A stretch of 64,000 nt of DNA from Colocasia esculenta (lineage: Eukaryota > Streptophyta > Magnoliopsida > Alismatales > Araceae). Shown one piece after another: positions 58,201 to 64,000 of this stretch. A model generated the notes under the pieces. The model was not told where the DNA came from, did no database searches, and worked only from the letters and a program-made list of their open reading frames with translations. The position numbers were made by a program, and so were the translations under genes. Location of the stretch: NCBI GenBank assembly GCA_014218235.1, contig CM024761.1, forward strand, positions 85,809,968 to 85,873,967, given 5' to 3'. The stretch's first letter is position 1; every line of letters starts with the position of its first letter.

Positions 58201-58262
58201 CTTGAGCACCCGCTGTCCACGTACCACTTTGATGCTCGAAGGCTTCCTTGAAAAGCAGACAT
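55219..58262 (-). pseudogene. pol of the Sirevirus: protease, integrase, RT, RNase H
   Basis: 58262-57513 is open: SKWYVDSGCSRHMSGNRKLF (protease, DSG intact), LWHRRLGHCSLD (GAG-pre-integrase), KPLELLHMDLFGPMRTTSLG and FGFVIVDDYSRFTWVSF (integrase core). Integrase and RT between 57510 and 56000 are shifted repeatedly: RPSGYPVIGTKWVFR at 56620, and the RT YVDDIIF motif near 56130-56150, intact. RT/RNase H end: KKFGFENSKTLSTPMSTS at 55969, RPDILFSVCMCARYQADP, then LLCDNTSAINLTKN and FTKALPEERFTSLRREL to a stop at 55219. Copia order IN before RT is clear. Confidence 0.94.
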
Positions 58263-60032
58263 TAAGTTTTAGGTACCCAAGTTCTTTTGGGTCCTTGTTG
58301 GTTAGTGTCAACAGTTTCCTTTTTAATTATCCATTTCTTATGTCTAGTTGGACATGTTAATTTTATATGCCCTAACTTATTGCAATGGCTACAGCAGGAC
58401 ATTTTTGTTACTCTTTCAATATAATTGAAATTGACATTGTATGATGTATCTTGTTCAGGTGTAAACTTCGGAGTTGGATATATTTTAGGTGGAATTATTA
58501 TTTCTTCATTTTCTAGTGGTGTATATCCTAAACCATGTTTCTTCTTTCCTGAACGTCTAGCACCTTTTAATATTAAGGAGTTCTTACCATTTGTAAATTT
58601 CTCCAATGTGCTTGACAGTTTGTCATTTTCTTCATTTAAAGTTTTAATTTCTTTTCTGGGTTCATCTAAACTCTCCTATTTTTCTAATCTGATTATTTGT
58701 TTATTTTTATCTTTTAGATTTTCACATAATAGTTTATTTCTTCTTTTTGTTCAGTTATTTGTTTTTCTAATTCTTCGTTTTCTGTTTTTAGATCTGAATT
58801 AGTGTTTTGTAAACATGCAATATTTTTCTTACTAACTTTTAACAGTTTTGTTACTTCCCTATATTTACAGTATAATTCGTTGAAATCTTCTTCTAGATTA
58901 TCAGAATCAAATTATTGCAGGAATCAAAAGATGAATCAGAAGTTACCTTCTCTTCAGTGTTTGCCATAAAAGCCAAGTTGGCTTCTTCTTCTTCACTGTT
59001 TGAGCTTGACTCACTATTTGAGTCGCTGCTGTTGCTCCATGCTACTACCATAGCCTTTTTCTTATGCCTCCTGAATTTCTTGGTGCTTTCTCTCTTTCTG
59101 AATTCAGGCTTCTTGAGCTTTGGACATTCTACTTTGATATGTCCTAGCTTTTTGAACTCGTAGCATATGGGCTCGCCCTTTTTCTGATCATTTCCATTTG
59201 GTTTCTTGAAGTCCTTATTTTTCTTAAAGTGTCTTCTACCAGATTGGAACTTCTTCTTTTTTGCTAGAATGCGCTGCAGTCTTCTTGATAGCATGGCTTC
59301 TTCATCTTCGTAATCATTTGAGCTTTCATCTTCGGCTGATGACTCATCTGATCTGTCTTCTTCTGCTTTAAGAGCATTTGAATGTTTCTTTCTGCTTGAG
59401 GACTCTCCTAGTCTCTCCATATTTATCTCGTGGGCCATAGGGGACCCAATGAGCTTTTTCAAAGACATCCTCTTTAGATCATTAGCTTCTTCAATGGCTA
59501 TTACTTTGGGAGTCCATGTAGATGGAAGAGATCTAAGAATTTTTCTGACCATATCTCCAATCTCATAGGTCTTCCCGAGTCCTGCTAATCCATTTGTAAT
59601 GTCTGTAAATCTACTGAACATTTGAGTTATGGACTCTCCTGGCTGCATCTGGAACCTCTCATATTGAGTTACCAGAATATCTATTCTGGTTTCCTTAACC
59701 TTGTCCGTGCCTTCATAAGTGATTCTCAATTTTTCCCACATCTCCATTACGGATTTGCAGGCTGATACTCTATTGAATTCTTTCTTGCTGAGAGCACAAC
59801 ACATAATGCTTTTAGCCTTACAGTTTGAAGAAATCTTCTTCTTGTCATCATCTGTCCACTGAGCTTTTTCGTTGGTGACTAGGAGATCGCCTTCTTCAAC
59901 TATGGATCATATTTGATAGTCATGACCTTGTAGAAAATATTCCATTCTTGTTTTCCAGTAAGCATAGTCTTCTCCATCAAACAATGGTGGTCGGTTGACA
60001 GACTGACCTTCATTGTGACCTTGGGCTGCCAT
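58262..60032 (-). pseudogene. gag of the Sirevirus
   Basis: ATG at 60032 (MAAQGHNEGQSVNRPPLFDG, then EDYAYWKTRM), with an in-frame TGA near 59908 where a Trp is usual. From 59804 it is open for 303 codons: the UBN2-type capsid (AKSIMCCAL, VMEMWEKLRITYEGTDKVKE, LVTQYERFQMQPGESITQMF, LRSLPSTWTPKVIAIEEAND). The first knuckle reads CYEFKKLGHIKVEC, with the second Cys lost. A Ser/Asp/Glu-rich stretch and a coiled-coil-like part with breaks follow, then an intact second knuckle CSHCNKLGHIKLTC (near 58400-58360). Two knuckles and the long acidic region are typical of Sireviruses. Confidence 0.92.
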
Positions 60033-60082
60033 GGAACTTTACTCTTCAGATCGTTGGATCTTCTTCTTTGTCAAAGAGACTT

Positions 60083-60094
60083 GCTCTGATACCA
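60083..60094 (-). other. Primer binding site, tRNA-iMet type, Sirevirus
   Basis: Minus strand TGGTATCAGAGC, five bases after the 5' LTR end. Confidence 0.95.
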
Positions 60095-60099
60095 CTTCT

Positions 60100-62116
60100 T
60101 GCCCAGTTAGGTAGCCCAGAGGGGGGTGAATGGGTCTTTAAAATTTATCAATTAATACCTGTTCACTAAAAACATTCACAATGAAATACACTTTGAAGAT
60201 TGTTAGTGTTAGTAAAGAAAAACAACAAACACATGAAGACAATCATACAACACTAGATTTATCCTGGTTCGGACCTCCTTTCCACAGGAGTCCTACGTCT
60301 AGTCCCTGAGCAACAACTCAAGATTTCATTAACTAGGGTACAGTCCCCCTATGGACACTACAACACCCAGCTCAGTTGGTCTTCTATTCACAGCCCGAAG
60401 AGGAACAACACCCTGGATACCCCACCAGGTCTTCCTTCACACCAGAAGGGCATACACACACCCTGGATACCACCAGGTCTTCCTTCACACACAAAGGGTA
60501 CAAGCACAAAAACAAGTAAGCAGGAGATTAAGCCCCTAGATCAAGCTTTGATAAGCCAAGATCTGAAGTAGAGGACTGAGAGCTTAAGGTCTACAAACTA
60601 AGCTCACTCTCAGATCCAGACAAGCACTCTCGAAAATCTACAAACAATGCAGAGAGCAAAGAAGAGCTAATCTAATGGAATGAGGCTTGGCTCTTTCTTG
60701 AGAACTCGCAGAAGACTTGATGATCAGAGTGTTTTTGTATGACTATCGTTCTCTGTCTGTGTATCTCTCTTCTGGAGCTCCTTTCTTTCTTTAATATATA
60801 GCTTCAAGTTGAAATCTAGACGTTGAAGTATCCGTTGCCTCTAGCTTTTGGTGGAAGTTAGACTGAGTGGCACTTGGAAGCTTCCAGTCAATCAGTCCTT
60901 TATCCATTTGTTCACACAAAGAGATAGGATCTTCTGAAGTGTCCTTTAGCTTCTACAAAGTCCAACATTGTATGACGAATATTTGTTAGAGACCTGCATA
61001 CATTAAATGCTAGAACAGTAGACAGCTAGGCTGTCTCTTGTTGTCAGTCAACGTTGGTGTTAATATTCACCAAAATAGTAATGCCATATTGCTGTTCTAA
61101 AAGATGCATATGGAATAGACACGATAATGGATGATATCGTCTGTATGCATGCAGAGATACGTTCAATCTTCATTAAATGCACAGCTGTCAAAAGAATATG
61201 TGCGAAGACTTTGACTATTCAACCCGTTGAAAGGATAAGCTATATGTCAAGTTGATTGATATGAAATCGATGCATTTATGACTTATGAAATCGTTATGCA
61301 ACCAAATAGAAAATCGTTGTGAGATATGAAAGAATTGTTGTGATCATCATTATGATCAAATAAGAAGTCGATGCACAAAGCAAAGTAAATCGTTATGAGC
61401 AAAGCAAATCGTTATGAGAACCAAAGAAATCGAGGTGATAAGAAAATCGTTATGAGAACTAAAGGAATCGTTACGAAAGCAAGTCGTTACGATGACTAAA
61501 GGAATCGTTACGAGAGCAAGTCATTACGATGAATAAAGAAATCGTTACGAGAGCAAGTCGTTAGGATGACTAAAGGAATCGTTATGAGTGCAAGTCGTTC
61601 CGACGACTAAAGGAATCGTTACGAGAGCAAGTCGTTACGATGACTAAAGGAATCGTTACGAGGGCAAGTCGTTACGATGACTAAAGGAATCGTTACGAGA
61701 GCAAGTCGTTACGATGACTAAAGGAGTCGATGCAAGCAAATCGTTACGCTCTCTTTAAGAAGTCGTTGTAGGAACGATTTCTTTTGAAATCAGAAGAAGT
61801 TTCAATCTATGAAGAAATCGTTAAGGTACTTATGAAACTGTTATGAAGAAATCGTTACAGTTCTACTGTAATCATTATGATCTATAAAAGAAACCGATGT
61901 GTACTTAGACAAATATGATGTTGTAGATACAATGTAAATATGCTTACATGTTTTGGCTTATTTTCCTTTGGTATTAATTCCTGTGCTTAGGACTTGTAGA
62001 AAATAGGTTAGTGACCATTAATTAAGGGTTTGATAATTATCACATTAATATGGTTTTGTTAATCATCAAAATAGAAATGTAATTACTTTTAATTACATGG
62101 GGATAACTGTTCATCA
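60100..62116 (-). repeat. 5' LTR of the Sirevirus (2017 bp)
   Basis: Direct copy of 44921-47007. The 37-bp array here has 7 units (61456-61715). It has about 45 bp at 60346-60390 that the other LTR lacks. Confidence 0.93.
61456..61715. repeat. 37-bp tandem array, 7 units
   Basis: Same unit as at 46204-46610, four units fewer. Mutations such as TCGTTCCGA and TCGTTAGGA break individual palindromes. Confidence 0.93.
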
Positions 62117-63535
62117 CAACTCAACACAGGAGTGAGGGTGTCCAGGAAGACGACACAAACCTCAACGATACTCTCGTACCGGGACAAGCCCTAAGCACCC
62201 TGTGCTAGGGTAACCAACTGGAGAGGTAACTACGGAAGGCGTGACACCCAACTTGCTATGCACACAAATCCACGCAAAACACCTCGATATCAATCACGAC
62301 AGGAGTGAGGGTGTCCAGGAAGATGACACAAACCTCAACGATACTCTCGTACCGGGACAAGCCCTAAGCACCCGGTGCTAGGGTAACCAACTGGAGAGGT
62401 AACTACGGAAGGCGTGACACCCAACTTGCTATGCACACAAATCCACGCAAAACACCTCGATATCAATCACGACATGGGTCAACACAACCCATACAGACCC
62501 TACATTGCCTTGGTAATATAGCCCAAGCAACGTGGGATAGAAACCGAACAAATAGGCCACAACACACCAGAGCTCGGGTGGCCACTGTCTAAAATGCGTC
62601 CAACACAGTGGACGTTTTCTTATGACTGAATCGCATCCTACTTACCGGCCTCCATTGAATCGTGTCGGCCATGGCCGACGCGTTCACATGAACGTGTCGA
62701 CTAGATTGGACACCTTTCAACCACCCGGAACACACCCTGAAATCCATTCCGGAAAAACCACCACACATGGCCATAGAAGCATGCTATACAAACATATCAG
62801 TTCAAAAGAAACCCTAGACATGCTTTCTAACATGTTCAACCATTCACCCACCATGCATAACCCATTATTCCATAATTACATTCCTATTCTCTAATCACCC
62901 AGTTCACACACATAAGAAATAGGGTAGAAGTCCCCTACCCATGAAAGAACCACAATTCCGATACCACCATAGGATTCCTCATGTTCCAAAGCTCGTCCTC
63001 GCGCCGAAATTACGCCGAATGGGCTCCAATTACACTAAAATCACCCCAGTTCTCCTTCACAGCCGTGGCAGTATCTTCCCTAGCTGAGCAATGCAATTAC
63101 ACTGTTCGGTCAGGGGAAGATACACTTAACACAACATAACCAAATCGCGGCGTACATACCCGACACATTAATAAACGCGTCCAACGTTGCCGACGCGACT
63201 AAAACTAGCGACATCCTACATGCGCCATGCGGCGCGCATGCAGTGACGACCACGTAAAGTAGTGCAAAATTACGTCCTATGAAATGAATGCGACTCATAA
63301 CCTAATCGCGTTGAGGAGACCGGACGCGATAACCCATGAGAATTACATCGTCTGTATGCGACGCATTGTCAAAGAGCCTGACAGAGCCCTGCTTGGGCTG
63401 GGATGCCCAGACCTTCTACCTCCCACCTGACCCAGGAAACCTGTAGAAACACATTGAGACCTCCATGGTCTTGCAATGGCCACACACTGGCTTCCAAACC
63501 CAGTAAACCTCTATCCGAACATACCGGTTATTGCA
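62117..63535 (-). repeat. LTR B, segment 4
   Basis: Remaining part of the LTR split by the LINE and the Sirevirus. It seems to end in GGTTATTGCA at 63535, after which a degenerate purine tract and the pol end of a minus-strand gypsy element follow. Apart from the 173-bp tandem repeat and CpG-containing words (ACGCGTC, GACGCG) around 62600-63350 I see no structure and no gene. The end position is an estimate. Confidence 0.55.
62126..62471. repeat. 173-bp tandem duplication, two units
   Basis: 62126-62298 and 62299-62471 are the same 173 bp. Only two differences seen (GAC/GAT near the start; CTGTG/CGGTG in the middle). The near identity suggests a recent local duplication within LTR B. Confidence 0.93.
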
Positions 63536-63634
63536 TTACTATCACCTAAAAGGAATTTCGTCCTCGAAATTAAAGAGATAAATGTAAACATAGTCCAAAA
63601 CACGTGCAACTATCACCTAAAAAGAAAATAATAC
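63536..63634 (-). other. Degenerate PPT and 3' untranslated spacer of element B
   Basis: Aligns with the PPT region of element F: both are followed by TTCGTCCTCGAA. The G-run of the PPT is decayed. ACTATCACCTAAAA occurs twice (63538-63551 and 63610-63623). Confidence 0.5.
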
Positions 63635-64000
63635 TTACTCAAACAAATACAGATACGTTTTAAACATTTCTTCGGCCAACTCCCAAGTATCCTCACCACC
63701 TTGCCTATTCTCCCACCATATTTTCACTAGCTCGATGTCTTTATTCCTTAAACTTTGTGTCCATCTGCTGTGATCATCACCGAATATTCTGGCATGGTGA
63801 TATCTGGCTTCAAATCATCCGGCTGATAGCTAACAATTTGAAAAGAATCTCGGATATACTTCCTCAACATTGAGACGTGAAACACATCATGAGCATCCGT
63901 TAAATCCACCAGAAGCTCCAACCTATAAGCCGTCTCACTGAGCCTTTCCAAAATCCGAAAAAGACCCACAAACTTGGTGCTCAACTTGCCCCTTTTGCTG
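63635..64000 (-). pseudogene. Integrase C-terminus and chromodomain of element B (partial)
   Basis: The frame entering at the right edge reads STKFVGLFRILERLSETAYR, LELLVDLTDAHDVFHVSMLR and KYIRDSFQIVSYQPDDLKPD, the region before a Tekay-type chromodomain. After a frame change near 63745 it continues LRNKDIELVKIWWENRQGGE, DTWELAEEMF, to TAA at 63635. The rest of the element lies outside the window. It shows that LTR B is a 3' LTR of a minus-strand chromovirus. Confidence 0.88.

Larger units (their letters stand above)
44921..62116 (-). mobile_element. Sirevirus (Ty1/copia) with third ORF, carrying solo LTR E
   Basis: Minus strand: 5' LTR 60100-62116, PBS 60083-60094, gag, pol in copia order (PR-IN-RT-RH), long third ORF, two PPT-like tracts, 3' LTR 44921-47007. 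Net length about 13 kb without LTR E. LTR ends: TGCCCAG on the plus-strand left and TTCATCA on the right. The flanking five-mers AACTT and CAACT are not identical; they share AACT in shifted register, so the TSD is unresolved. The LTRs are clearly diverged and differ in tandem repeat number. Coding parts have stops and shifts but most catalytic motifs are present. Confidence 0.93.

Noticed and set aside
44916..62121. A clean TSD for the Sirevirus
   Set aside because: AACTT (left) and CAACT (right) match only in shifted register; left unresolved.
63535..63560. Exact end of LTR B
   Set aside because: TG/CA rule fits GGTTATTGCA, but the PPT is decayed and no partner LTR is in the window, so kept only as an estimate.

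Overview
The window is non-coding plant DNA (very probably an angiosperm): I find no host gene. Almost all of it is nested transposable elements. The diagnostic families are Ty3/gypsy chromoviruses of the Tekay/Del type (long LTRs, tRNA-iMet primer site, chromodomain after the integrase), two Ty1/copia Sirevirus-like elements with an extra ORF after pol, and a 5'-truncated plant LINE. The species cannot be told from the sequence.

Layout. 1-6816: degraded sequence with a broken Tat/Athila-like gag on the minus strand (3775-5368) and LTR-like remnants. 6822-18305: a complete but coding-dead Tekay element F on the minus strand, with LTRs of 3288 and 3287 bp, target duplication TAGAC, PBS, PPT, and a gag that appears to carry short introns. 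18311-19555: end of a related LTR (A) on the plus strand. 19556-24777: internal part of a Sirevirus-like copia element on the plus strand, cut at both ends. 24778-63535: LTR B of a gypsy element whose pol begins at the right edge (63635-64000, minus). LTR B is split by three insertions: solo LTR C (25419-42130, TSD ACCTC), which itself holds a full gypsy element D (29684-41850, TSD AGATA); a LINE (42351-44875) with poly(A) and an imperfect 14-bp TSD; and a minus-strand Sirevirus (44921-62116), which carries a second solo LTR E (48110-52335, TSD TTCTG) inside its third ORF.

How it fits together. Removing the insertions in order (D from C; E from the Sirevirus; then C, LINE and Sirevirus from B) restores continuous homology each time, so the relative ages can be read directly. 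All pol genes contain frameshifts or stops; many stops are C-to-T or G-to-A changes, as expected for silenced methylated DNA. No element here looks autonomous.

The most interesting signals are outside the genes: (1) an array of short hairpins in the long LTRs of F, C and E, one with a fixed loop and a covarying stem; (2) spliceosomal-type introns in the gag of F that element D lacks; (3) clusters of a CpG-bearing octamer at two places in each of these LTRs, replaced by a CGCGAC-type motif in D; (4) a 37-bp tandem array with two TCGTTACGA palindromes per unit in the Sirevirus LTRs, 11 copies in one LTR and 7 in the other; (5) a Sirevirus third ORF of about 1000 codons.
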